From Ruminococcus flavefaciens (GTDB lineage Bacteria; Bacillota; Clostridia; Oscillospirales; Ruminococcaceae): 64,000 nt of DNA. Location: positions 9,298 through 73,297 of the forward strand of contig DFJW01000113.1 in NCBI GenBank assembly GCA_002373775.1, written 5' to 3'. The notes below the pieces were generated by a model that made no database searches, was not told where the DNA came from, and was given only the letters and a program-made list of their open reading frames with translations. Position numbers and translations under genes: made by a program. Shown in pieces: positions 52,272 to 60,374 of the stretch (position 1 is its first letter; every line of letters begins with the position of its first letter).

Positions 52272-52294
52272 AAAAATAAGGAGGATCAGTTTCA

Positions 52295-53419
52295 ATGAAA
52301 AAAAGTAAAGTGAGAAGCATTGCTTCAAGGCTTGCTCTGTGTACAGTCTCCATGTCGATGCTGCTTTCGGCAGGATGCGGCAAGCCGAAAACGAACGAAG
52401 GCGGCAAGGTTGCTGTTATCGCCAAGAACAACACCATCTCCTTCTGGGAGGAAGTCCGCAAGGGCGCCGAGGATGCCGGTGAAGAGCTTGGATACGATAT
52501 CATCTATAATGCTGCTACCGCCGACAAGGACTACTCAAGCCAGATAGAGTTCATCAACGACGCTATCAGCCAGAAAGTAGACGCTATCGTTATCGCACCC
52601 AACAGTCCCACAGAGCTCAACGAGGCTCTCGAAAAGGCTGACAAGGCAGGTATCAAAATCATCACTATCAACTCAAATGTTGAGTACGAAGGCGTTCTCT
52701 CATGCGTAAGTTCGTCAGATACTGACGGCGGCGCTATCTGTGCAAGACACGCTGCTGAGACCATTCTTGCAAACGAGAACATCAGAAAAGCAGTTACTGC
52801 TCCCGATGCCGACGTAAACACAGTTCTTACTCTCGGTAAGGGCGCTATCGGAGTTGTAGGTCACGATGCTGCTACTGCTGAAGCTCGTATCAAGGGCTTT
52901 GAAGAAGAATGTGCTGCACAGATGATAGCTAAGATGTACAGCGACGGCGTTGATTTCGATATGGGCGGCGCAGAAATGTCCGATGAAGAAGTAGCCCAGA
53001 TGTTCGTCTCAGCCGGTTTCTATAAAGAGACTGAAAGAGTTTCCAAGATCGAAGATGCTTACGAAGAGACAAAGAAACTCATCAAGGAGAATCCCCATCT
53101 CTTAATCATCTTCGCTACAAACACAAATACCTCTCTCGGTGCAGCTCAGGCTGTTGAAGAACTCGGCATGGAAGACCAGATCTACCTTGCAGGTTTCAAC
53201 TCAGACCAGCAGGAGCTCGACTATCTCAAGAAGCACATTATCGACGGTCTCGTTATCCAGAACCCCTACAACATGGGTTACGTTGGTGTAAGATTCGCTA
53301 AGAAGGCTATGGACGATCAGGCTCTTGCAAAATCTCTGGACACCGGTGTTACATGGGTAACTCCTTCGAACATGGACCAGGAGTACATCCAGCTCCTGCT
53401 GAATCCTGATAAGTTTTAA
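52295..53419 (+). CDS. Sugar-type substrate-binding lipoprotein
   Basis: 374 residues. Signal peptide with lipobox LSAGC (Cys28), then a ribose/galactose-type binding protein (Peripla_BP_4): KVAVIAKNNTISFWEEVRKGAEDAG, DAIVIAPNSP, and later AGFNSDQQELDYLK. An acidic insertion lies at about 215-240. In ABC importers this family feeds sugars to a permease, but neither permease nor ATPase is next to it. Instead the following gene is a membrane GGDEF-like protein 17 bases downstream, so a sensing role is likely. Confidence 0.85.
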   Translation: MKKSKVRSIASRLALCTVSMSMLLSAGCGKPKTNEGGKVAVIAKNNTISFWEEVRKGAEDAGEELGYDIIYNAATADKDYSSQIEFINDAISQKVDAIVIAPNSPTELNEALEKADKAGIKIITINSNVEYEGVLSCVSSSDTDGGAICARHAAETILANENIRKAVTAPDADVNTVLTLGKGAIGVVGHDAATAEARIKGFEEECAAQMIAKMYSDGVDFDMGGAEMSDEEVAQMFVSAGFYKETERVSKIEDAYEETKKLIKENPHLLIIFATNTNTSLGAAQAVEELGMEDQIYLAGFNSDQQELDYLKKHIIDGLVIQNPYNMGYVGVRFAKKAMDDQALAKSLDTGVTWVTPSNMDQEYIQLLLNPDKF

Positions 53420-53436
53420 AGGGGAGGTATGAGATA

Positions 53437-54669
53437 ATGGCTAAAGGTAATAAAAAATCTGTCAATCATTCAGCGCCGTACATTTTTGCGGCTATACTCC
53501 TGGCTCTCATCTATATTATAAACACTCTGCTCGTTGAAGCTATGTATAAAAACAACTCAAAAGTATCACAGCAGACATCAAGCACAATGAGTGCCATCAA
53601 CCGAATGAACGCTGAGCTCCAGAGCGTAAACAGCAACGTTCTCCGTGTAATTGCCGGCATTGGTAATCCTTCAGCTGCTGCCCGTGACGCTTCTCTCAAC
53701 TTCGAGAACATCAACGATGCTATGAAGGATTTCGAAGCGATCGAAAGTCTTTCCGACGCAGCGGTAAAGAGATATAACAGCGCTAAGGCTCTTATAAATG
53801 TTTATAACGATCGTCTCCTTTCATTCCAGACACAGTGGAACGAGGCTACTGAAAAGGGCCTTTCAGGTCAGACTGCTTTCGGCGGAAACATGAACGCTCT
53901 CTATGTACAGGACATCTATCCCCTCCAGATCACAGCGAGCGAAATGCTCACTGCTACGATCGATATCGTAAGTATTGAAACAGGTAAGAAAATGGCTCAG
54001 AACGCAAAAGCTACATACTTCCTCATGACTATGATGCTTCTCGTTGCAGTTCTCGGTGAGATCGCTATCTTCCTCATCGCTAAGAGAGCCAAGAAGGCAA
54101 GACTCGAACTCGAAGAGCGTGAGAGATCACTCGCAGAAGTCGATGCCAAGCTCAAGACCACACGTCAGAAGGCAAGCGACCTCGCTGTTACAAACCTCCT
54201 CACAAACATGAAGAACCGTTACGCTCTCGACTCCGATGTAAGCGACAGACTCGAATCCGACCGCTTCAACATCGCTGTATTCGATATGGACAACTTCCGC
54301 AGCATCAACGATACATACGGCTACGACTTTGGCGATGAGTACCTCGTTCAGATCGCTGATAAGCTCAAGGAAGAGTTCAGCAAGTACGCTGAGATCTACA
54401 ATATCACTGGTAATGAGTTCTGCTTCCTCTTCAACAAGGAGATCTCCGAGAGCCAGGCAATGGGCATCTGCCAGAACATCCACAACGCAATGAGTGCTCC
54501 TTACAACGTGCTCAACCTCACAGTACAGCTGCCTAACTCAGGTGCAGTTTACCACTACCTGCCGGGCGACTGCCTCAACGTTAACTCACTGCTCGTTAAG
54601 CTTGATACAGCTCTGAGAAACGCTAAGATGAACGGCGGTAACATCGTAAATACCGTTGTTGACATCTGA
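53437..54669 (+). CDS. Membrane sensor with degenerate GGDEF domain
   Basis: 410 residues. Two membrane helices (about 14-32 and 190-213) flank an extracellular four-helix-bundle-like region (about 33-189). A coiled-coil linker (about 215-250) leads to a GGDEF-fold domain (about 250-405) with VFDMDNFRSINDTYG. The signature loop reads TGNEF instead of GGDEF, so diguanylate cyclase activity is doubtful; it may bind GTP or a dinucleotide or signal by contact. The gene shares a transcript with the preceding binding lipoprotein, which probably presents a ligand to its outer domain. A terminator follows. Confidence 0.85.
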   Translation: MAKGNKKSVNHSAPYIFAAILLALIYIINTLLVEAMYKNNSKVSQQTSSTMSAINRMNAELQSVNSNVLRVIAGIGNPSAAARDASLNFENINDAMKDFEAIESLSDAAVKRYNSAKALINVYNDRLLSFQTQWNEATEKGLSGQTAFGGNMNALYVQDIYPLQITASEMLTATIDIVSIETGKKMAQNAKATYFLMTMMLLVAVLGEIAIFLIAKRAKKARLELEERERSLAEVDAKLKTTRQKASDLAVTNLLTNMKNRYALDSDVSDRLESDRFNIAVFDMDNFRSINDTYGYDFGDEYLVQIADKLKEEFSKYAEIYNITGNEFCFLFNKEISESQAMGICQNIHNAMSAPYNVLNLTVQLPNSGAVYHYLPGDCLNVNSLLVKLDTALRNAKMNGGNIVNTVVDI

Positions 54670-54685
54670 TCTGAAAAGATAATGC

Positions 54686-54720
54686 AAAAGCCTGCCGGTT
54701 TTTCCGGCAGGCTTTTTTTG
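54686..54720 (+). terminator. Rho-independent terminator after the GGDEF-like gene
   Basis: AAAGCCTGCCGG (54687-54698), loop TTTTT, CCGGCAGGCTTT (54704-54715), then more T. Confidence 0.96.
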
Positions 54721-54765
54721 TAGAAAATGCACAAGTTGAGCACATCTGTGCCCGGCATTTCCCAT

Positions 54766-54794
54766 TTGACTTGAAGCGGAAACTGTGATAAAAT
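54766..54794 (+). promoter_or_regulatory. Promoter of the unknown 185-residue gene
   Basis: TTGACT (54766-54771), 17-base spacer, TAAAAT (54789-54794). Confidence 0.75.
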
Positions 54795-54843
54795 ATAGTA
54801 CGGATGTATATTCACGAAATATTGGTAAAAAGGAGGTGGAGGC

Positions 54844-55401
54844 ATGAAAAAATTCGCTGTTTACAAATCAGAGACAGGCTACTATTGCTACAGGTACGCA
54901 GATACTCTCGCCGCGATCGCCGGAAGCGGTTTTGAAAATATCATCGGTGAAGAGCAGCTGCCGGTCGTTTTCGACGGCAGAGGCGGATATTTCAGTTTCA
55001 GAGAGAACGACTACGGATTTGTGAAAATAATCGAATCCGACAATGATCCTCCCCTTCCGCTTGAAAAAATGTTTTTCAAGAATCATCCGGATTTCAAACT
55101 CGGGTGGATGTCGCCCGACGGTGATACCTACTCCTGCAATTACACCAATCACAACAAATGTGCGAAAATGCTCGCCAAGACCTTCTATCCCAAAGCAAAG
55201 TATCCCGAGACCGCTCTCGACCGTGCCGGATGGCTCAAAATAATCGACTCATGGGACGGAACAGAAAGAATGCACGGACAGTACGTCCATTCAGACCGCG
55301 GAAGAGTCACCAAGCGTCAGGCAGACAAGCTGTTCGATCTCGGATTATTCGAAAACAAAGAGGTCAAGGAACTGATCAGAAACAGCGAGAACGATTGGTA
55401 A
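54844..55401 (+). CDS. Cytoplasmic protein of unknown function
   Basis: 185 residues, no signal or membrane helix, many aromatic and charged residues. It opens with KKFAVYKSETGYYCYRYADT, has a central GWMSPDGDTYSCNYTNHNKCAKML and a C-terminal helical part (KRQADKLFDLGLFENKEVKEL). The middle phrase, with DRAGWLKIIDSW, recurs in short proteins of ruminococci as far as I recall, but no domain is known to me. AAAAAGGAGG lies before the ATG. It is monocistronic with its own promoter. Confidence 0.75.
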   Translation: MKKFAVYKSETGYYCYRYADTLAAIAGSGFENIIGEEQLPVVFDGRGGYFSFRENDYGFVKIIESDNDPPLPLEKMFFKNHPDFKLGWMSPDGDTYSCNYTNHNKCAKMLAKTFYPKAKYPETALDRAGWLKIIDSWDGTERMHGQYVHSDRGRVTKRQADKLFDLGLFENKEVKELIRNSENDW

Positions 55402-55504
55402 AACTGTAAAGCAATTCACAAATAGTCAATGTTTATTTACGGAAGTGCGCAATTTTTTTGTGCACTTCTTATATATTTGAGAAGTTTTTTGTGTAATTGT
55501 TATA

Positions 55505-55533
55505 TTGACTTTATTATTCTTTTAGTGTATAAT
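55505..55533 (+). promoter_or_regulatory. Promoter of the coiled-coil/hydrogenase pair
   Basis: TTGACT (55505-55510), 17-base spacer, TATAAT (55528-55533). Confidence 0.8.
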
Positions 55534-55597
55534 TATCCTATAAATATAATTATAAGAGAATACTATAATTGTATGTTTACCAAGGAGGATATAGAAA

Positions 55598-56656
55598 ATG
55601 GCTGAAGCAAGGTTTATAAAAACTGTTTCATTCGGCGGATACGATAAGGCTGAAGTTATCCGTCGTCTTGAGTATCTTTACTCACAGATGTACGACCTGA
55701 AAAACGAACTAAGAGAATCAAAACTGCTGCTGGAGGCATACAAAAAAGGCACTCCGGAAGAAAAAGCACACGAAACCATCCTCGCAGGTGAAAAAGCCAA
55801 GCTCACACAGGTCCAGGTCCAGAATGAGACTCTCAACACCAAGCTGAAAGCCACTGAGGACGAAAACAAGAATCTCGAACATGAAGTCAAGAAACTCCGC
55901 AACGAGATAATCACTCTTAAAGATGAACTCAAGAATGCTGACGCAAAAGTTGCTGCTCTCAATTCCCACAATGAAGCAATGGCGCTCAGCAATGTATTTA
56001 TAGAAGCTCAGAAGTCCGCTGCAATGCTCGAAGGCACTGCAAGAGCAAAAGCCTCAGAGATCGAAGACAAGGCAAAGAAAGCCGCTGAACTCACTATTGC
56101 CGATGCCAATGAAGAAGCTGCTCAGATCATCTATGAGGCCGAGAGAACTGCGGCTGAAACTATCGCAGAAGCACAGAACAAGTCCGAGGGCATGGCTGCG
56201 GCATCCTCTAATCTCCGCGCCGTTATGCTCAATGATACTATGATGATAAGCAATCAGATCGAACAGCTGAAAAGCGCTCTCGAATCCTTCAGAGAAAACG
56301 GTCTCAAAAAACTTGAGGAATCCGATCAGCTCCTGAAGAAGACGGAAAATACACTGACTGAGGGCGGAGTTCCGCAGTTCAGGACTCCGGATCATATTGA
56401 AGCCCAGATACCGGAAAAGCCCAAGCGCAATCCGGATCGTTTCAAGGATGATCAGGAAGAAGAAGAGCGCCTGAAAAAGAAGTCTGAGCTCGACAAGCTG
56501 CAGCAGATGGCTGAAGCGATCGGCGGTAAAAAAGAAACTAACAACAATGGCGGCAGCAGCCAGAGCGCAGGCAGTGCTCCTGCTCCCAAAAGCGGCAAGA
56601 TAGACCTCGCTGCTCTCGCTGCACAAGCCAACGCATTAAACAAGAAAGATAAATAA
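55598..56656 (+). CDS. DivIVA-like coiled-coil protein
   Basis: 352 residues. The head (about 1-30, FIKTVSFGGYDKAEVIRRLEYL) resembles the lipid-binding N-terminus of DivIVA/GpsB proteins. Long coiled coils follow (about 50-125 and 135-250, rich in Ala/Glu/Lys heptads), then a charged linker and an Asn/Gly/Ser stretch near the end. DivIVA-type proteins mark curved membrane and recruit others. It lies 20 bases before the hydrogenase-like gene on the same transcript, so it may position that protein. The link is inferred from gene order only. Confidence 0.75.
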   Translation: MAEARFIKTVSFGGYDKAEVIRRLEYLYSQMYDLKNELRESKLLLEAYKKGTPEEKAHETILAGEKAKLTQVQVQNETLNTKLKATEDENKNLEHEVKKLRNEIITLKDELKNADAKVAALNSHNEAMALSNVFIEAQKSAAMLEGTARAKASEIEDKAKKAAELTIADANEEAAQIIYEAERTAAETIAEAQNKSEGMAAASSNLRAVMLNDTMMISNQIEQLKSALESFRENGLKKLEESDQLLKKTENTLTEGGVPQFRTPDHIEAQIPEKPKRNPDRFKDDQEEEERLKKKSELDKLQQMAEAIGGKKETNNNGGSSQSAGSAPAPKSGKIDLAALAAQANALNKKDK

Positions 56657-56676
56657 TTCGCCGGTTAAGGAGTCTG

Positions 56677-58365
56677 ATGAAAATGAATGAAATAATTATT
56701 GTTAAACCTGATAAATGCGTGGGATGTAATGCCTGTATAAGAAGCTGTCCCGCTCCTGAAGCAAATGTTATAAGACAACTCGACGACGGAAGATTCATCA
56801 CTGCCGTAAATCAGGATAAGTGCGTAAGCTGCGGCGGATGTGTAAAGGCATGTAACCACGGCGCAAGAGACTATGTTGATGACACCGAAGAATGTATGTC
56901 AAACGTTATCAAGGAAAAAGTCATCATCATGGCTGATCCCGCTATCAAGACCGTTTTCCCGAACAAGTGGAAGGGCATCCTCGACTGGTTCAGAAAACAG
57001 GGATGTATCATCTATGATGTATCATTCGGCGCTGACATCTGCACATGGGCTCATCTGCGCATGATCGAGCAGAACAAAGTCGGAAATATCATCACCCAGC
57101 ACTGTCCGGCTATCGTGAAGTATATCGAGCTTTATCAGCCCAAGCTGCTCTCCAATCTGTCACCTATCCACAGCCCTGTTGCCTGCGGCGTAACATACAT
57201 CAGAAAGTACCTCAGAAGAACTAATCCTATCGCTATGCTCTCGCCGTGTATCGCAAAGACTGTAGAATTCCAGGAAACCGATATGGTGGATTTCAACGTT
57301 ACCTTCAAGAAACTTGCCGAGTACTTTGACAGGAACGGCATAAATATCCCCACTGATTCCGGAAACGATTATTCCTATAAGTTCGACGATCAGGCTGGTC
57401 AGTTCGGAACCGCTTATTCACGTCCCGGCGGATTCAGAGACAATCTCTGGCTCCACGATCCTGAGATCAATATTGCTACATCCGAGGGCGTACACAAAGT
57501 ATATCCCGAGCTCGACATGTACGCAAAGATGTCAGAATCCAAGCACCCGGCTGTATATGACGTACTCTCATGTGAGTTCGGATGTAATATCGGTCCGGCT
57601 TCCGGAACTAATCAGAACATCTTCGATGTGACAGCTACTATGAGATCCATTGAGAACGAGGCTAAGGAAAGACGCAACTTCTCCGGTATCAGAGGCAGAG
57701 GCGAAGATAAACTCTTCAAGAAATTCGACGAGGAACTCCGTATTGCCGATTTCCTGCGTACATACAAGGGCTCTATGCCAACTCCTATCCCCAACGACAA
57801 GCAGCTTGAACCCATATTCGCTAAAATGGGCATGCACAACGATACAGACAGAAAGTACGACTGCCACGCATGCGGCTATAACTCATGTCGTGACATGGCT
57901 ATCGCTATCTCACGCGGTCTGAATACCCCTGACAACTGCATCGTTCACGCTAAATCAGTACTTACCGCAAGACACTCGGAACTCGCTAAGCAGCATGAGC
58001 GTCTCGCTGAGATCACTTCGGAATGTCTTGAACTTTCAACAAAGCTCAAGCAGGATGTTGACCATATCACTACAAACATGAACGCTATCGGTGAATCAAC
58101 ATCAGCTACCAGTGAAAGAGCTACTGTCGTTAAGGACCTGCTCACAAACGTTGTCGCATTCTGTAATGATAACCCGTCAATGGAGGAAGATACTGTAAAT
58201 CAGCTCATAAGCATCCTCCAGACCACTATCTCTGCTTTCAGCGCACTGGATGATAATGTAAATATCACCAACAAGAGTTCAAGCGAGATCAATACAGCTA
58301 TCATCGCTATATCCGATCTTGTAGAGAATATCAACAAGATACTCATCCAGTCAGAAGAGAACTAA
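56677..58365 (+). CDS. Sensory-type [FeFe]-hydrogenase-like protein
   Basis: 562 residues. Order: two 4Fe-4S clusters at the N-terminus (CVGCNACIRSCP and CVSCGGCVKACN), an H-cluster domain (about 85-370), another 4Fe-4S (Fes) motif (CHACGYNSCRD, about 390-415), then a long helical tail (about 420-560) like that of chemotaxis receptors. H-cluster motifs are altered: QHCP for TSCCP, LSPCIAKTVE for MPCxxKxxE, and LSCEFGCNIGPAS for the third. The four cluster cysteines remain. These changes and the signalling tail fit regulatory hydrogenases that sense H2 rather than those that make it. A second ATG two codons later is equally possible as start. Confidence 0.88.
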   Translation: MKMNEIIIVKPDKCVGCNACIRSCPAPEANVIRQLDDGRFITAVNQDKCVSCGGCVKACNHGARDYVDDTEECMSNVIKEKVIIMADPAIKTVFPNKWKGILDWFRKQGCIIYDVSFGADICTWAHLRMIEQNKVGNIITQHCPAIVKYIELYQPKLLSNLSPIHSPVACGVTYIRKYLRRTNPIAMLSPCIAKTVEFQETDMVDFNVTFKKLAEYFDRNGINIPTDSGNDYSYKFDDQAGQFGTAYSRPGGFRDNLWLHDPEINIATSEGVHKVYPELDMYAKMSESKHPAVYDVLSCEFGCNIGPASGTNQNIFDVTATMRSIENEAKERRNFSGIRGRGEDKLFKKFDEELRIADFLRTYKGSMPTPIPNDKQLEPIFAKMGMHNDTDRKYDCHACGYNSCRDMAIAISRGLNTPDNCIVHAKSVLTARHSELAKQHERLAEITSECLELSTKLKQDVDHITTNMNAIGESTSATSERATVVKDLLTNVVAFCNDNPSMEEDTVNQLISILQTTISAFSALDDNVNITNKSSSEINTAIIAISDLVENINKILIQSEEN

Positions 58366-58373
58366 AAGATCAT

Positions 58374-58410
58374 AATAAGTCTCCCGCCCGGCAGGAGACT
58401 TATTCTTTAC
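58374..58410 (+). terminator. Terminator after the hydrogenase-like gene
   Basis: AATAAGTCTCC and GGAGACTTATT (11-base stem, 58374-58384 with 58394-58404), followed by CTTTAC, a weak T-run. Confidence 0.75.
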
Positions 58411-58416
58411 CCCCAC

Positions 58417-58445
58417 TTGACAATACGGGGATTATGTATTATAAT
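58417..58445 (+). promoter_or_regulatory. Consensus promoter of the Pro/Thr-rich surface protein
   Basis: TTGACA (58417-58422), 17-base spacer, TATAAT (58440-58445). Confidence 0.9.
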
Positions 58446-58450
58446 AAAAT

Positions 58451-58464
58451 TGTACAGTTGTACA
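58451..58464 (+). promoter_or_regulatory. Palindromic pair overlapping the transcription start
   Basis: TGTACA-GT-TGTACA lies 5 bases after the -10, over the expected start site. Its position would suit a repressor operator. Confidence 0.45.
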
Positions 58465-58500
58465 TTTACGCATATTGATCTGTAAAGGAGGGCGCTTCCA

Positions 58501-59172
58501 ATGGAAAAGATCAAAAGTCTTTTCGGAAACCTGAAAAAATCAACGGTCATAACGCTGATATCCTGCGGCTGCTTTATTGCACTTTCATTTATAATATTAT
58601 GCTTTTTCATTATGTTCCCCATAACTCCTTCTGAAAAAGTTATGGCTACATTCGGCAGAGAAAGCGTTGCCAAAAACAATACCGACACAGCAGGCTCAGT
58701 CGTTACTACCGTCGTTGAAGGCGGAGAATCTGTGATAGTATCCAAAGGTACTTCAAAAGTCACTACATCCTCTTCAACTGTCACAAGACTTACGACCACA
58801 CATAAGGAATTCAATATGACTATCACTACCGGCTCCGGATTCTACAGCGGCGGTCTCATTATGACCGGTGTTTACCCGTATGAGAACTCTTATACGACTA
58901 CTGTCGCTATAAGTGCTGAACCCCTGCCGTTTGATCCCGGCGTACCGCCGACTACTGAACCGGTAGAGCCATATGAACCAACCACAGATGTTCCCGTTAT
59001 CGTACCGGATCCGACCGAACCTCCGGTAGATCCCGGTATAATTGATCCTCCGGTAGATCCGGGGATCGTTGATCCTCCGGTAGATCCCGGCATTACCGAT
59101 CCGCCGGTAAATCCGGATCCGCCTGTTGATACCGGCGGAGATCCGCCTCCTGCCGTTACTCAGGCTGAATAG
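58501..59172 (+). CDS. Membrane-anchored Thr/Pro-rich surface protein
   Basis: 223 residues. One membrane helix near the N-terminus (about 17-41) with a basic cytoplasmic start suggests a type II anchored protein facing out. The outer part is low-complexity: Ser/Thr/Val-rich (about 60-100), then acidic/proline-rich, with the unit DPPVDPGI(I/V/T) repeated three to four times near 170-210. No catalytic motif. It could be a wall-spanning stalk or anchor. AAAGGAGG precedes the ATG. Confidence 0.75.
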   Translation: MEKIKSLFGNLKKSTVITLISCGCFIALSFIILCFFIMFPITPSEKVMATFGRESVAKNNTDTAGSVVTTVVEGGESVIVSKGTSKVTTSSSTVTRLTTTHKEFNMTITTGSGFYSGGLIMTGVYPYENSYTTTVAISAEPLPFDPGVPPTTEPVEPYEPTTDVPVIVPDPTEPPVDPGIIDPPVDPGIVDPPVDPGITDPPVNPDPPVDTGGDPPPAVTQAE

Positions 59173-59173
59173 C

Positions 59174-59208
59174 AAAAAAAGCTGTTGCACTTAATGTGCA
59201 GCAGCTTT
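59174..59208 (-). terminator. Terminator of the NUDIX gene
   Basis: On the minus strand AAAGCTGCTGCAC-loop-GTGCAACAGCTTT (13-base stem, one G-U) is followed by TTTT. It lies between converging genes. Confidence 0.85.
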
Positions 59209-59231
59209 CTCATAATCACATATTCTGTGTT

Positions 59232-60023
59232 TCAGAATACAGCCTTTTTTATCATTGACAGCTCGTCAAGGGAGATACAATTCGGTATATCCTCATTTTT
59301 CATAACTGACAGCAGCTCGTCTATCTCTACCCAGCCCACTTCTGAAACTTCTGATGAACGGAGCACCAGCTTGTCTGTATCCACTTTCCCGCGGTACAGA
59401 TATACTGCGCTGAGTTCATTGTCACGGACTTCATCGTTTGTATAAAGGTGGTTATGCAGACCGATAAGTTCAAGCTGATCGCCTGATACACTGAGTCCGA
59501 GTTCCTCACGCAGTTCTTTTACTGCGGCATGCCTGAATTCTTCGCCCTGCGAAACATGTCCGGCAGCTGATACGTCAAAGCAGTCAGGATTGATCTGCTT
59601 CTCAGAAGAACGCTTCTGGAGAAGAGCATATATGCCCATATCCTTCCGCTTTATCAGCCATATATGGACCGTGGGATGAAGGTCTCCGTCCCTGTGGACA
59701 AGTGAACGCGGCTTGCTGTAATGCGTCATCCTCGCCTTGTCGTCTATAAGATTGAGGAATTCATCCACATGCGTCTCTACTGAAAAGCGTCCGCAGCTTT
59801 TTTCACATTTCCTGAACACAGCTATGATGCTTTCCACTGTTTCATTTACTATATCTTCATCTGATATATACAGATGATACTCTCGCTGAGTATCGCAGCT
59901 GAGCAGTGCGCCTTCCAGCTGCTCCTCACCGCTTATCTCCCCTGCTCCAAGCTTCGTGCCGACTTCTTTATAAAGTGCTTCCGGTGCAGAAAGCTTACTG
60001 AGAAATATTTCCACAATCTCCAT
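59232..60023 (-). CDS. NUDIX hydrolase with N-terminal extension
   Basis: 263 residues from the ATG at 60023. The frame is open further up to 60125, but that codon lies within the promoter -35, so the shorter form, with GGAG 6 bases upstream, is right. A helical N-terminal region (about 1-125) of unknown role precedes a NUDIX domain (about 130-255) with the box GHVSQGEEFRHAAVKELREELGL, where Lys stands in place of the first Arg. The pattern resembles IPP-isomerase-like NUDIX proteins. It likely cleaves a nucleoside diphosphate derivative; substrate unknown. Confidence 0.85.
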   Translation of the reverse strand: MEIVEIFLSKLSAPEALYKEVGTKLGAGEISGEEQLEGALLSCDTQREYHLYISDEDIVNETVESIIAVFRKCEKSCGRFSVETHVDEFLNLIDDKARMTHYSKPRSLVHRDGDLHPTVHIWLIKRKDMGIYALLQKRSSEKQINPDCFDVSAAGHVSQGEEFRHAAVKELREELGLSVSGDQLELIGLHNHLYTNDEVRDNELSAVYLYRGKVDTDKLVLRSSEVSEVGWVEIDELLSVMKNEDIPNCISLDELSMIKKAVF

Positions 60024-60096
60024 TTCAAACTCCAATTGCACGCTCCGTGCAGCCGTCTTTCCACGGGAAACGGTCCCTAAATTTTTCCGCCATGTA

Positions 60097-60125
60097 ATTA
60101 TATACCCTACCAGAGGAAATGTCAA
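60097..60125 (-). promoter_or_regulatory. Consensus promoter of the NUDIX gene
   Basis: On the minus strand TTGACA (60120-60125), 17-base spacer, TATAAT (60097-60102). Confidence 0.9.
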
Positions 60126-60256
60126 TACATTTCCGAAAATATCGTCGTATTTTTTGTAAAACCATTAATACAATCACGCCATTCAACTATCAGTACAATC
60201 GAAAACGCTGACCATTTTTTGTGGTTTTCACATACATTTCACTGAATATCGCAATA

Positions 60257-60295
60257 TTTAAGGTTATTTTAAATATACTTTAAGATTATTTTAAG
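60257..60295 (+). promoter_or_regulatory. Four TTTAA direct repeats at 11-base spacing, candidate PhoP-type box
   Basis: TTTAAG (60257), TTTAAA (60268), TTTAAG (60279) and TTTAAG (60290) begin exactly 11 bases apart. OmpR-family response regulators such as Bacillus PhoP bind repeats of this period. The last repeat ends 10 bases before a TATAAT, so the set covers the -35 region, where no good hexamer exists, as expected for an activator-dependent promoter. Confidence 0.65.
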
Positions 60296-60305
60296 CTTGA
60301 ACCGA

Positions 60306-60311
60306 TATAAT
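60306..60311 (+). promoter_or_regulatory. -10 element of the VTC-DUF4956 unit
   Basis: TATAAT about 60 bases before the VTC start, without a recognisable -35. See the direct repeats just upstream. Confidence 0.6.
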
Positions 60312-60374
60312 ACAATCAAACGATACGAAAGGAGCGTGAAGCTCCGGGCGGCACTGCCGCTGCGGAGAAGGCAT

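Noticed and set aside
52158-52294. Cyclic-di-GMP riboswitch before the binding-protein/GGDEF pair
   Set aside because: The conserved GEMM sequence blocks were not found; only two simple inverted repeats are present.
60024-60125. Extended N-terminus of the NUDIX protein
   Set aside because: The upstream start overlaps the -35 of its own promoter, so it cannot be transcribed.
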